This document shows positions 37,096 through 45,659 of a stretch of 64,000 nt of DNA, one piece after another. Within the stretch, counting starts at the first letter, position 1. Every line of letters starts with the position of its first letter. Made by a program: the position numbers and the translations under genes. Under the pieces are notes generated by a model. The model searched no databases, was not told the DNA's origin, and saw nothing but the letters and a program-made list of their open reading frames with translations. Source of the stretch: Candidatus Kaistia colombiensis (lineage in GTDB: Bacteria > Pseudomonadota > Alphaproteobacteria > Rhizobiales > Kaistiaceae); assembly GCA_029203105.1 (NCBI GenBank), contig CP119318.1:3734501-3798500 (forward strand). Direction: 5' to 3'.

Positions 37096-38064
37096 ATGCC
37101 ACAACGAACGTCCCTCCTCTTGGCCTGTACGCTTCTCGGCGCCATCGGATGGATCGCGCCTGCCACGGCGCACGGGATCGTCGAGCGCCACCAGACCGCG
37201 TCGAGCGCCGCCTTGGGGCATCCGATTCCCTATTCGCTCTACAAGCCGGCAGAGGAACCGCGCGCCGGCACGCGCTGGCCGGTTCTCTATCTGCTGCATG
37301 GCGGCGGCGGCGGTGACGACGACTGGCTCGACTACGGCAAGATCGCCCATACGCTGGATGACGAAATCGCCGCCGGCAAACTGCCGCCGCTGGTCGTCGT
37401 CATGCCGGATGGCGGTGGCGAAAGCTGGTTCGTTGACAATCTGGACCCTGGCGGCGCGGGAAAGGTGGAGACCGCGCTGTCGACGGACCTCGTCGAGGCG
37501 ATCGACACCACCCTGCCGACCGCAGCCTGCCGGGCCGGACGGGCGGTCGGCGGCCTCTCCATGGGCGGATATGGCGCGGCACTGTTCGCGCTCGACCATC
37601 CGGGCCGCTTCGCGGCGGTGATCAGCCTTTCCGGCGCCATTGCCCAGCCGATTGATCCGCAGGACGCCGCGCGGATCAAGAAGGGCGACGAGTTCTACGA
37701 CGGCGCCTATGGCAAGCCGTTCGACGTCGATCGCTTCAACGCCGCCAACATTTTTCCACGCGTGACCAAGGACAGCGACCTGCCCGAGAAGCCGAGCTTC
37801 TGGATCGCGGCCGGCGACCGCGACGGGCTCGGTATCATCACCGGATCGGCGGACCTGCACGTCGCCCTGCGCCGCGCCGGATACGACACCACGCTCCGCA
37901 TCGGGGCCGGACAGCACAACTGGGCCAACTGGTCGCAGTCGATCGTCCCGGCCCTCGACTGGCTGGCGCCTCAGCTGCGTGATTCGTGCCCGCCCCTGCA
38001 GGCCACAGCTGCGGGCTCCGCCCTAGCCCAGCCCGAACCAGATCGCGGCGAAGCCCAGAAATGA
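37096..38064 (+). CDS. Secreted esterase, FrmB/esterase D type
   Basis: 322 residues with a signal peptide (cleavage near ATA-HG, residue 26) and an alpha/beta-hydrolase domain. Oxyanion region LLHGGGGGDDDWLDY; nucleophile Ser155 in GGLSMGGYGAALFA; catalytic His in GAGQHNWANW. FrmB-type proteins hydrolyse S-formylglutathione, but a secreted member probably acts on other esters. The last ~14 codons overlap, antisense, the end of an MgtE remnant, so the C-terminal tail may have been extended by the rearrangement there. Divergent from the Gfo/Idh gene. Confidence 0.86.
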   Translation: MPQRTSLLLACTLLGAIGWIAPATAHGIVERHQTASSAALGHPIPYSLYKPAEEPRAGTRWPVLYLLHGGGGGDDDWLDYGKIAHTLDDEIAAGKLPPLVVVMPDGGGESWFVDNLDPGGAGKVETALSTDLVEAIDTTLPTAACRAGRAVGGLSMGGYGAALFALDHPGRFAAVISLSGAIAQPIDPQDAARIKKGDEFYDGAYGKPFDVDRFNAANIFPRVTKDSDLPEKPSFWIAAGDRDGLGIITGSADLHVALRRAGYDTTLRIGAGQHNWANWSQSIVPALDWLAPQLRDSCPPLQATAAGSALAQPEPDRGEAQK

Positions 38065-38160
38065 AAAGAAGCCGACGAGATCGGTGATCGTCGTCACGAA
38101 CGAACCGGACGCGATGGCGGGATCGGCCGACTTCGACATGCCGACGATGCGCAAAGCCCG
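38023..38160 (-). pseudogene. C-terminal remnant of magnesium transporter MgtE
   Basis: About 45 codons encode a good MgtE C-terminus (SKSADPAIASGSFVTTITDLVGFFSFLGFAAIW, stop at 38023). Upstream of ~38160 the similarity ends and is replaced by the terminator region of tRNA-Leu. No other MgtE part is in the window. This looks like the scar of a deletion or rearrangement beside the tRNA gene. Its stop lies inside the convergent esterase gene. Confidence 0.75.
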
Positions 38161-38199
38161 GCGTGCCCGGCACAATTCCAGATCAAGCAGGGCCCAGAA

Positions 38200-38230
38200 A
38201 CAAAAACAGCGGCCCGAGGGCCGCCGCTTT
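38200..38230 (-). terminator. Terminator of tRNA-Leu
   Basis: On the minus strand GCGGCCC-TC-GGGCCGC is followed by TGTTTTTGTTT, 25-50 bp past the tRNA 3' end. The stem is 7 bp, or 6 bp with a CTCG loop. Position and T-run make a rho-independent terminator likely. Confidence 0.85.
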
Positions 38231-38253
38231 GCGAGGATTTTTGCATTTGGGTT

Positions 38254-38338
38254 TGGTGCGGTCGAGAAGACTCGAACTTCCACGCCTTTCGGCACAGCGA
38301 CCTCAACGCTGCGCGTCTACCAATTCCGCCACGACCGC
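38254..38338 (-). tRNA. tRNA-Leu (anticodon GAG)
   Basis: 85 nt including an encoded CCA. The acceptor stem is GCGGTCG/CGACCGC. The anticodon arm is CAGCG-TTGAGGT-CGCTG with anticodon GAG, reading CTC/CTT. A long variable arm (TGCCGAAAGGCG) and T-arm with GTTCGAGTC identify a class II leucine tRNA. The 3' end encodes ACCA. A terminator follows. Confidence 0.96.
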
Positions 38339-38563
38339 GAAACCCAAGCCGGTGTGTTGCCCGGCGCGAGGTGGGATGTAGCAAATGACCTTCGCCGAAA
38401 CAAGCGCCTTCGAGAACTGTTTCATTTCATCCACAGGCGGGGCATGAGCGAAGGAAATGGGCGGGCAGGTGAACGACGCGGCACCTTGCGCTATGACGGG
38501 ATCGACCGACATGAGAACTGAAACAATGAAAGGTCGGTGCGCCTGCCGGCCGAGAGTGCTCCC

Positions 38564-39262
38564 ATGACCCTTCGCGACGATCTCCCCACCACCCTCGTGC
38601 CGAGAGACGGCAGCCCGCCGGTCGAATGGGTGATCGAAGAAACGCCCGTCGATTATCCCGATGCTGTCGCCGAAATGGAGGCGCGCGTCGCCGCCATCGC
38701 CGCGGGCACGGCGAGCGAGCGCATCTGGCTGCTCGAACATCCGCCGCTCTATACGGCCGGCACCAGCGCCCGCGAGGAAGACCTGATCGCGCCCGACCGT
38801 TTCCCGGTCTTCCAGACCGGACGCGGCGGCCAATACACCTATCACGGCCCCGGACAGCGCGTGGCCTATGTCATGCTCGACCTGAACCGTCGCCGGCCGG
38901 ACCTGCGCCTGTTCGTGGCAACGCTGGAACAGTGGATCATCCGCACGTTGGACGGCTTCAACATCCGCGGCGAACGCCGCGACGACCGCGTCGGCGTCTG
39001 GGTGCGCCGACCGGACAAGGGCCTCGAGGCGGAGGACAAGATCGCGGCGATCGGCATCCGCGTCCGGCGCTGGGTGACCTTCCACGGCATTTCGATCAAC
39101 GTCGAACCCGCGCTCGACCATTTCGACGGCATCGTGCCCTGCGGCGTCAAGGGCCACGGCGTCACCAGCCTGGCCGACCTCGGCCGGATCGTCACGATGC
39201 CGGAGGTCGATGCCGTGATGCGGCGCGAATTCGAGGCACTGTTCGGCACGACGGCACGCTAG
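38564..39262 (+). CDS. lipB: Octanoyltransferase
   Basis: 232 residues. LipB transfers octanoyl from acyl-carrier protein to lipoyl domains, the first step of lipoate synthesis. Motifs are WLLEHPPLYTAGTSA, the signature GRGGQYTYHGPGQRVAY, Lys in EDKIAAIGIRVRRWVTFHG, and the catalytic Cys in GIVPCGVKGHGVTSL. The ATG at 38564 begins at TLRDDLPTT; nine more codons are open upstream. It is convergent with the acylphosphatase gene. lipA is not in the window. Confidence 0.95.
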   Translation: MTLRDDLPTTLVPRDGSPPVEWVIEETPVDYPDAVAEMEARVAAIAAGTASERIWLLEHPPLYTAGTSAREEDLIAPDRFPVFQTGRGGQYTYHGPGQRVAYVMLDLNRRRPDLRLFVATLEQWIIRTLDGFNIRGERRDDRVGVWVRRPDKGLEAEDKIAAIGIRVRRWVTFHGISINVEPALDHFDGIVPCGVKGHGVTSLADLGRIVTMPEVDAVMRREFEALFGTTAR

Positions 39263-39293
39263 AGGCACGCCTGCCGCTCGGGACGGCGACAGA

Positions 39294-39575
39294 TCAGGCG
39301 CTTGGCAACACCCGAAACGGCCCGGTCTCGACATCGTCCCGATCCTGGGCATCGACCGCGCTGACGCGGGCCAGGCGGGGGCCCGTGGAGCAGGCGGCCA
39401 GCATGGCGGCGACTTCTGCCGCCTCCCCCGACAGGACGGCCTCCACGGCCCCGCCGCGCCGATTGCGGACCCACCCCGACAACCGGCGGGCATTCGCCTC
39501 CTGCTCGACCCAGGCACGATAGCCGACGCCCTGAACGATGCCCGAAATCAGGACATGAGCCGTGCGAATGGCCAT
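39294..39575 (-). CDS. acyP: Acylphosphatase
   Basis: 93 residues with the ferredoxin-like acylphosphatase fold: VLISGIVQGVGYRAWVEQEANARRLSG contains the phosphate loop (GxVQGVGYR with its Arg), and GWVRNRRGGAVEAVLSG has the catalytic Asn. It hydrolyses carboxyl phosphates. Two ATGs two codons apart are possible. The gene follows the HAD phosphatase 12 bp downstream of that gene's stop on the same strand, so they may share a transcript. Confidence 0.92.
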   Translation of the reverse strand: MAIRTAHVLISGIVQGVGYRAWVEQEANARRLSGWVRNRRGGAVEAVLSGEAAEVAAMLAACSTGPRLARVSAVDAQDRDDVETGPFRVLPSA

Positions 39576-39587
39576 TTTCAAACCTCC

Positions 39588-40244
39588 TCAGCGGAGCAGA
39601 TCGAGCACCGTCGGCGCGAGATCGGCGACGCGGGCGACGATCGCGTCCGGCGGATACGCCGTGAACTCCTCGGCCGTTCCGTAGCCCCAGCCGACGGCTG
39701 CCACCTTGATCCGGTTCGACCGCGCGCCTTCGATATCGTAGCGACGATCCCCAATCATGACGCAGCGCTCGGGATGAATTGCCTCAACGGAGAGAACATG
39801 GGCGATCAATTCGCTCTTGTCGCCGTTGCGGCCATCGAATTCCGAGCCGTGCACAACGGTGAAAAACTTGGTCAGGTCGAAATGGTCGAGGATCTTCTCG
39901 CAGAAGACACGCGGCTTCGAGCTGGCCAGAAACATATCCACGCCCGCGTCGCGCAGCGCGCCGAGCGCTTCAGGGATGCCGTCGAACACGGCGTTCTCGT
40001 AGAGACCGACCGTGCCGAACCGGTCGCGATAGTGACCGAGCGCCTGCTTTGCCAGGATTGGATCGCCGTCCAACATCGCGGCGAAGCTGCCCTCCAGCGG
40101 CGGGCCGATCGCGGCGCGCAGCGCCAGCTCGTCGACAGCCGGGCGATTGAGCTTTTCCAGCGCGTAGAGGATCGAGGCGCTGATGCCGGGATAGGGATCG
40201 GTCAGCGTCCCGTCCAGATCGACGAGCGCGGTGAGCTTGGCCAT
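39588..40244 (-). CDS. HAD hydrolase, phosphoglycolate phosphatase-like
   Basis: 218 residues. HAD motif I is DLDGTLTDPYPGI, motif II is in MFLASSKPRVFCEKILDHF, motif III Lys is in HGSEFDGRNGDKSELI, and motif IV is MIGDRRYDIEGARSNRIK. The cap type fits the Gph/PpaX group; activity could be on phosphoglycolate or pyrophosphate. It is the second such enzyme in the window. ATG at 40244; upstream codons are not conserved. Confidence 0.88.
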   Translation of the reverse strand: MAKLTALVDLDGTLTDPYPGISASILYALEKLNRPAVDELALRAAIGPPLEGSFAAMLDGDPILAKQALGHYRDRFGTVGLYENAVFDGIPEALGALRDAGVDMFLASSKPRVFCEKILDHFDLTKFFTVVHGSEFDGRNGDKSELIAHVLSVEAIHPERCVMIGDRRYDIEGARSNRIKVAAVGWGYGTAEEFTAYPPDAIVARVADLAPTVLDLLR

Positions 40245-40500
40245 GGACGATGCATTCCGTGATGGTTCCGGGATGAGGACCGGATTGCGCGCTTGGCCCG
40301 CGCGCGTCAAGCGCGGCGACGTTCGTTTCATCAAAACGTCATCCAGTTGCGCGACGAGAGCAGGAGTGGTGCTTTCGCGAATCGCGGGCGTCCCGCCAGC
40401 TCGGCCTCACCCGCCTGCCCTGGTCCCGACCTTCCTTGGTCAAAGGAGCCGATACCGCCTTGTCGCGATCCTCAGCCCTTCTCCAAGCGCAGGCGCCGCG

Positions 40501-41643
40501 ATGAGCATCGCCATCCTTCTCGCCCAGATCTTCTGCGGGCTCGCCGCGCTCGTCCATTTCGGCAGCATCGCCCTCGTGGCTTGGCGCAGCCGTGCCGACC
40601 GCCACGGCAAGGCGGAGCCGCACGGCCAGCCGCCGGTCAGCATCCTGCGCCCGGTCTGCGGCATCGAACACGCGATCGAGCGAACGATCGGCTCCGGGTT
40701 CGCGCTGGATTATCCCGATTACGAACTGGTCTTCTGCGTCGCCAGCCCGGCCGATCCGGTGATCCCGCGCATCCAGCGCCTGATGGCGGCGAACCCGGCC
40801 GTCCCGGCGCGCATCCTCGTCGGCGACGACCGCATCAGCATCAATCCGAAGCTCAACAATCTGGTGAAGGGCTGGGCCGCTGCGCGGCACGAGTGGATCA
40901 TCATGGCGGACAGCAACGTGCTGATGCCGCCCGACTATATCGACCGCATGCTGGACCGCTGGGACGCCACCGCCGGCCTCGTCTGCTCGCCGCCGCTCGG
41001 CAGCGAGCCGGACGGCTATGGCGCCGAGTTCGAATGCGCCTATCTCAACACCTATCAGGCCCGCTGGCAGCTTGCCGCCGATGCCATCGGCCAGGGTTTC
41101 GCGCAGGGCAAGTCGATGTTCTGGCGGCGCGAGAATCTAGACCGGCATGGCGGCATCGCGGCGCTGGCCGCCGACCCGGCCGAGGACGCCGCCGCCACCA
41201 AGGCAATCCGCGCCAATGGCCAGCGCATCCGCCTCGTCCGTCAGCCCTTCGCCCAGCCGCTCGGCCCCCGCGCGCTGCGCGCCGTCTGGAGTCGCCAATT
41301 GCGCTGGGCGCGGCTCAGAAGGGTCACCTTCCCCGCCTTCTTTTGCATGGAGTTCCTGACCGGCGGCCTGTTCCCGATCGCGCTCGCCTTCCTGCTGGCG
41401 GCCGAGGGCTCGATCCCGGCATCGCTCGCCATGGGCATGGCGGTCGCGTGGTACGGCGCCGAGGCGGTCTTGGCGAAGAGCCTCGGCTGGCACTATTCGC
41501 GCCGTTCGCCGCTCGCCTGGATCCTGCGCGATCTGTCGCTGCCGGTGCTCTGGATCGCCGCCGTCTGCGGCAGCGGCTTCGAATGGCGCGGCAACCAGAT
41601 GAACGTCAAGAAGGACAGCCTGCTCGCCACCGAGGCGGACTGA
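40501..41643 (+). CDS. Ceramide glucosyltransferase-like GT21 membrane enzyme
   Basis: 380 residues. N-terminal helix (residues 4-27), cytoplasmic GT-A domain with PPVSILRPVCGIEHAIERT, LVGDDRISINPKLNNLVKGW, the DxD-like IIMADSNVLM, a later FAQGKSMFWRRENLDRHGG and the RQLRW (QxxRW) motif, then two or three C-terminal helices. Family GT21 members transfer glucose to ceramide; bacterial relatives also act on diacylglycerol or, as HpnI, in hopanoid side-chain synthesis. The true acceptor is not decided by the sequence. The ATG at 40501 begins the first helix. No sphingolipid or hopanoid gene is adjacent. Confidence 0.85.
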   Translation: MSIAILLAQIFCGLAALVHFGSIALVAWRSRADRHGKAEPHGQPPVSILRPVCGIEHAIERTIGSGFALDYPDYELVFCVASPADPVIPRIQRLMAANPAVPARILVGDDRISINPKLNNLVKGWAAARHEWIIMADSNVLMPPDYIDRMLDRWDATAGLVCSPPLGSEPDGYGAEFECAYLNTYQARWQLAADAIGQGFAQGKSMFWRRENLDRHGGIAALAADPAEDAAATKAIRANGQRIRLVRQPFAQPLGPRALRAVWSRQLRWARLRRVTFPAFFCMEFLTGGLFPIALAFLLAAEGSIPASLAMGMAVAWYGAEAVLAKSLGWHYSRRSPLAWILRDLSLPVLWIAAVCGSGFEWRGNQMNVKKDSLLATEAD

Positions 41644-41679
41644 GGCCGGGCTGCCCTTTCGTTAGCGGCGCCGCAGCGC

Positions 41680-43695
41680 TCAGGCGAATTCCATGATCAC
41701 GGCGTCGACGGCGAGGCTGTCGCCCGGCTTGGCGCCGATGCGCTGCACCGTCAGATCGCGATCGGCGCGCAGCACGTTTTCCATCTTCATCGCCTCGACG
41801 ATCGCCAGCGTCTCGCCCGCCTTCACCTCCTGCCCTTCCTCGACCGCCACCGAGACGACGAGGCCCGGCATCGGGCAAAGCAGGAACTTGGACGTATCGG
41901 CCGGCCTCTTTTCAGGCATCAGGCTGTGCAGCGCGGCGATGCGCGGCGTCATCACCCGCGCCACCACGTCGACGCCGCGATACAGCAGCCGGTAGCCGGA
42001 AAGCGCCGGGCGCACCTGCACGGCGAGCATCTCGTCGTCGATCGTGCCCTCCCAGACCGAATCGCCCGGCATCCAGTTCGACGTCACCGTGACCGGCTTC
42101 CGCGAGCCCGGCAGCACGATCTCGACCTCCATGGGAAGCAACGCGATCCCGGTCGGGCTGGTCAGCACCACGGTCGTGCCCCCGATCGAGACGACCCAGT
42201 TCTCGCGCCAATTGCCGGCATGCGGCGCCAGCCGGCCGGACAACCGATCGAGCCGGTCCTTGCGCAGGATCTCCATCGTCAGCGCCACGGCGGCGAGCCG
42301 CGCCAGCGTGGCGGCATCGGCGGTGGCGCCATGGAACCCTTCCGGGAATTCCTCGGCGATGAAACCGGTCGAAAGCTCACCCGCGCGCCAGCGCGGATGC
42401 GCCATCAGCGCCGACAGGAACGGCACATTGTGCTGGATGCCCTCGACGACGAAATCGTCCAGCGCCTCGCTCATCGCCTCGATCGCCGCGCCGCGCGTCG
42501 GCGCATGCGTACAAAGCTTGGCGATCATCGGGTCGTAGAACATCGAGATTTCCGAGCCCTCGACGACGCCGGTATCGTTGCGGACAGTCACGCCCTCGCT
42601 ATGCGCCTCGAGCGGAGGTCGATAGCGCGTCAGCCGGCCGATCGAGGGCAGGAAGTTGCGATAGGGATCCTCGGCATAGATGCGGCTCTCGATCGCCCAG
42701 CCCTCGAGCCTGACATCCTCCTGCGCGATGGCGAGACGCTCGCCGGCCGCGACGCGGATCATCTGCTCGACCAGGTCGATGCCAGTCACCAGCTCCGTCA
42801 CCGGATGCTCGACCTGCAGGCGGGTGTTCATCTCGAGGAAGAAGAAGCTCTTGTCCTGACCGGCGACGAATTCGACCGTGCCGGCCGAATCGTAGCCGAC
42901 GGCCTTCGCCAGCGCGACGGCCTGCTCGCCCATCGCCTTGCGGGTCGCGGCGTCGAGCAAGGGCGACGGCGCCTCCTCGATGACCTTCTGGTTGCGGCGC
43001 TGGATCGAGCATTCGCGCTCGCCGAGATAGATCGTGTTGCCGTGCTTGTCGCCGAGAAGCTGGATCTCGATATGGCGCGGATTGACAATGAACTTCTCGA
43101 TGAAGACGCGATCGTCGCCGAAGGAGGAGCGCGCCTCGGAACGGGAAAGTCGGTAGCCCTCGCGCGTCTCGGCGTCGGAATGGGCAATCCGCATGCCCTT
43201 GCCGCCACCGCCGGCCGAAGCCTTGATCATCACCGGATAGCCGATCTGGCGGGCGATCTCGACCGCCTCGTCCTCGCTCTCGATGACGCCGAGATGCCCC
43301 GGAACCGTCGAGACATTGGCTGAAGCCGCCACCTTCTTCGAGGCGATCTTGTCGCCCATCGCTTCGATCGCCTTGGCGTTCGGGCCGATGAAGACGAGGC
43401 CGTTGGCGACGAGGGCCTCGGCGAATGCCGCGCGCTCGGACAGGAAGCCATAGCCGGGATGGATCGCGCTGGCGCCGGATTGCTTGGCCGCCGCGATGAT
43501 CTTGTCGATCAGGAGATAGGACTGCGCCGCCGGCGCCGGGCCGATATGGATCGCCTCGTCGGCCATCTCGACATGCAGGGCGTCCCGGTCGGCATCCGAG
43601 AACACCGCCACCGTCCGGATCCCCATTCGCCGCGCCGTCTTGATGATCCGGCAGGCGATCTCGCCGCGATTGGCGATCAGGATCTTGTCGAACAT
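41680..43695 (-). CDS. pccA: Propionyl-CoA carboxylase alpha subunit (biotin carboxylase/BCCP)
   Basis: 671 residues: biotin carboxylase (MFDKILIANRGEIACRII, ATP-grasp KASAGGGGKGMRIA, EMNTRLQVEHPVTE), a central BT domain, and a C-terminal biotinyl domain with EAMKMEN, biotin on Lys637. With PccB it carboxylates propionyl-CoA to methylmalonyl-CoA. The length and BT region fit PccA better than acetyl-CoA or methylcrotonyl enzymes. pccB lies 2 kb upstream of this gene on the same strand, but a three-gene folate operon on the other strand separates them. Confidence 0.92.
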   Translation of the reverse strand: MFDKILIANRGEIACRIIKTARRMGIRTVAVFSDADRDALHVEMADEAIHIGPAPAAQSYLLIDKIIAAAKQSGASAIHPGYGFLSERAAFAEALVANGLVFIGPNAKAIEAMGDKIASKKVAASANVSTVPGHLGVIESEDEAVEIARQIGYPVMIKASAGGGGKGMRIAHSDAETREGYRLSRSEARSSFGDDRVFIEKFIVNPRHIEIQLLGDKHGNTIYLGERECSIQRRNQKVIEEAPSPLLDAATRKAMGEQAVALAKAVGYDSAGTVEFVAGQDKSFFFLEMNTRLQVEHPVTELVTGIDLVEQMIRVAAGERLAIAQEDVRLEGWAIESRIYAEDPYRNFLPSIGRLTRYRPPLEAHSEGVTVRNDTGVVEGSEISMFYDPMIAKLCTHAPTRGAAIEAMSEALDDFVVEGIQHNVPFLSALMAHPRWRAGELSTGFIAEEFPEGFHGATADAATLARLAAVALTMEILRKDRLDRLSGRLAPHAGNWRENWVVSIGGTTVVLTSPTGIALLPMEVEIVLPGSRKPVTVTSNWMPGDSVWEGTIDDEMLAVQVRPALSGYRLLYRGVDVVARVMTPRIAALHSLMPEKRPADTSKFLLCPMPGLVVSVAVEEGQEVKAGETLAIVEAMKMENVLRADRDLTVQRIGAKPGDSLAVDAVIMEFA

Positions 43696-43946
43696 GCGAA
43701 CTCCCCGGCGAGAATGCCTTTTCTGGACTGATGGTTTCTATGCTGTCTGCCCGGAGGCGGCAATCATGCCATCACGGAAACCGGCCCCTCCGTGCCTCCG
43801 GGCGGCGCCCGGATCCCCGTTCGGCGCTCCTGCGTCGAACCAGCGCCCGACAAGCCGTTGACAGGCCAATGGGTTTGGGTGCTGTAACAGCGGCGCGGCC
43901 GCCGGGCCGCCGCCTGAATCGCCGCAACCCTTGCCGAGAGCTCCAG

Positions 43947-44786
43947 ATGGCGCCTGCCGCCCCCATCGACATCGATCATCTCGACCGCCGGACGAGCGGC
44001 CGAAGCCTGATCATGGGCATCGTCAATGTCACGCCGGACAGTTTTTCGGACGGCGGCGACCATGCCGAGATCGGGCCGGCCGTCGCCCATGCCGAGCTGC
44101 TGATCGCCGAGGGCGCCGACATCATCGACATCGGCGGCGAATCGACCCGTCCGGGCGCGGCCGAAGTCGACGCCGAGACCGAAGCCGCCCGCGTGATCCC
44201 GACCGTCAAGGCGCTGGCGGGCTCCACCCGCGCGCTGATTTCGATCGATACCTACAAGGCTTCCGTCGCCGACATGGCGCTCGCGGCCGGCGCCCATATC
44301 GTCAACGACGTCTGGGGCCTGCAGCGCGAGCCGGAGATCGCCCGCGTCGCCGGCGCGCACGGCGCGGCGGTCATCGCCAGCCATTGGGAGCGCGAGGTCC
44401 ACGGCCCGGCGACGATCCTCGACGCGATGAAGCGCTTCTTCGAGCGTTCGATCGCGCTGGCCCGCGCGGCCAGCATTCCCGACCACCGCATCGTCCTCGA
44501 TCCCGGCATCGGCTTCGGCAAGGGCCTGGTCGAAAACCTTCTGATCCTTGACCGGATCGACGAGATCGTCGCGCTCGGTTTCCCTGTGCTGCTCGGCGTC
44601 TCGCGCAAACGCTTCATCGGCGAGATCACCGGCCGAGAGCCCAAGCAACGGCTCGCCGGCACGCTCGCCACCAACGTCCTGGCCGCCGCGAAGGGCGTTT
44701 CGTCCTTCCGCGTGCACGACGTCGCCGCCCATCGCGACGCGCTTGCCGTCACGGATGCCATTCTCTCCAGCCGCGAACGCCAATGA
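43947..44786 (+). CDS. folP: Dihydropteroate synthase
   Basis: 279 residues. FolP joins p-aminobenzoate and dihydropterin pyrophosphate. Loops are intact: IMGIVNVTPDSFSDGGD, IIDIGGESTRPGAAEVD, ISIDTYKASVADMALAAGA, IVNDVWGLQ, LDPGIGFGKG and the substrate loop LLGVSRKRFIG; SHWE replaces the common MH motif. The ATG at 43947 begins the conserved region. The gene starts a tight folP-folB-folK operon (4- and 8-bp overlaps) and is divergent from pccA. Confidence 0.95.
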   Translation: MAPAAPIDIDHLDRRTSGRSLIMGIVNVTPDSFSDGGDHAEIGPAVAHAELLIAEGADIIDIGGESTRPGAAEVDAETEAARVIPTVKALAGSTRALISIDTYKASVADMALAAGAHIVNDVWGLQREPEIARVAGAHGAAVIASHWEREVHGPATILDAMKRFFERSIALARAASIPDHRIVLDPGIGFGKGLVENLLILDRIDEIVALGFPVLLGVSRKRFIGEITGREPKQRLAGTLATNVLAAAKGVSSFRVHDVAAHRDALAVTDAILSSRERQ

Positions 44787-45154
44787 CCGACCGCATCTTC
44801 ATCAATGACCTGCGCTTCTTCGGCTTTCACGGTGTGCTGCCGGAAGAGGCCGTGCTGGGCCAGCGCTTCCGCGTCGACGTCACCGCCGAACTGGACCTGT
44901 CCGCCGCGGGCCGCGAGGACGACCTGACCAAGACCGTCCACTATGGCGAGATGGCGATGCTGATCGAGGAGATCGGCAGGACGCACCGCTACAAGCTGAT
45001 CGAGGCGCTGGCCGAAGCGATCGCCGGGGCGATCTTCGAGACCTACCCGCCGGTCGAGCGCCTGGTCGTGCGCATCACCAAGCCGGAGGCGCCCGTGCCA
45101 TTGGCGACCGGCGTGATCTCTGTCGAAATCGAGCGGGAGCGGCCCCGTGACTGA
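44783..45154 (+). CDS. folB: Dihydroneopterin aldolase
   Basis: 123 residues, the usual length. FolB splits dihydroneopterin into hydroxymethyl-dihydropterin and glycolaldehyde. Visible motifs are RIFINDLRFFGFHGVLPEEAVLGQRF, LTKTVHYGEMAMLIEE and RLVVRITKPEAPVP, including the His/Glu/Lys used for substrate binding. It starts inside the folP stop (ATGA) and overlaps folK by 8 bp, so the three are translationally coupled. Confidence 0.95.
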   Translation: MTDRIFINDLRFFGFHGVLPEEAVLGQRFRVDVTAELDLSAAGREDDLTKTVHYGEMAMLIEEIGRTHRYKLIEALAEAIAGAIFETYPPVERLVVRITKPEAPVPLATGVISVEIERERPRD

Positions 45155-45629
45155 CGCCTATCTGGGCCTTGGCAGCAATCTCGGCGACCGCGAAGCAATG
45201 CTGCGCGCCGCCATATCCGCGCTAGCCGCGACGCCGGGTGTCCGCGTCACGGCGGTCTCCTCGCTCTATGAGACACCGCCCTGGGGCCCGGTGCCGCAAG
45301 GGCCCTATCTCAACGCCTGCATCGCGCTCGACACGACGTTGTCGGCGCGCGACGTGCTCGATCTTGGCCTGCGCATCGAGCGCGACCATGGCCGCGAGCG
45401 CGCCATACGCTGGGGACCGCGCACGCTCGACATCGACCTGCTGCTCTATGGCGACGCGACCATCGACGAGGAAGGCCTGATCGTGCCGCACCCGCGCATG
45501 ACCGAGCGCGCCTTCGTGCTGGTGCCGCTGGCCGAAATCGCGCCGGAATTGAACGTGGCGGGAGGCGCGGTCCGCGACATCCTCGCCGGGGTCGAAACGG
45601 ACGAGATCCGCAAGGTCGGCCCGCTCTAG
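45147..45629 (+). CDS. folK: 2-amino-4-hydroxy-6-hydroxymethyldihydropteridine pyrophosphokinase
   Basis: 160 residues. HPPK motifs: AYLGLGSNLGDREAMLRAAI, SSLYETPPWGPVPQGPYLNACI, IERDHGRERAIRWGPRTLDIDLLLYGD and LIVPHPRMTERAFVLVPLAEIAP. FolK supplies the activated pterin used by FolP. GTG start at 45147 within the end of folB. The convergent pccB stop lies 31 bp further; a small hairpin (45652-45670) covers that junction. Confidence 0.95.
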   Translation: MTDAYLGLGSNLGDREAMLRAAISALAATPGVRVTAVSSLYETPPWGPVPQGPYLNACIALDTTLSARDVLDLGLRIERDHGRERAIRWGPRTLDIDLLLYGDATIDEEGLIVPHPRMTERAFVLVPLAEIAPELNVAGGAVRDILAGVETDEIRKVGPL

Positions 45630-45659
45630 CGCTGTCGCCGGCTTAGGCGCGTCCCGCTG

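Noticed and set aside
36253..37917. A 554-codon open frame on the minus strand
   Set aside because: It is antisense to the esterase gene and out of frame with the Gfo/Idh gene; no domain and unlikely composition.
38254..38338. Genomic island at tRNA-Leu
   Set aside because: There is no integrase, no duplicated tRNA 3' end, and flanking genes are core. Only the MgtE remnant points to a past event.
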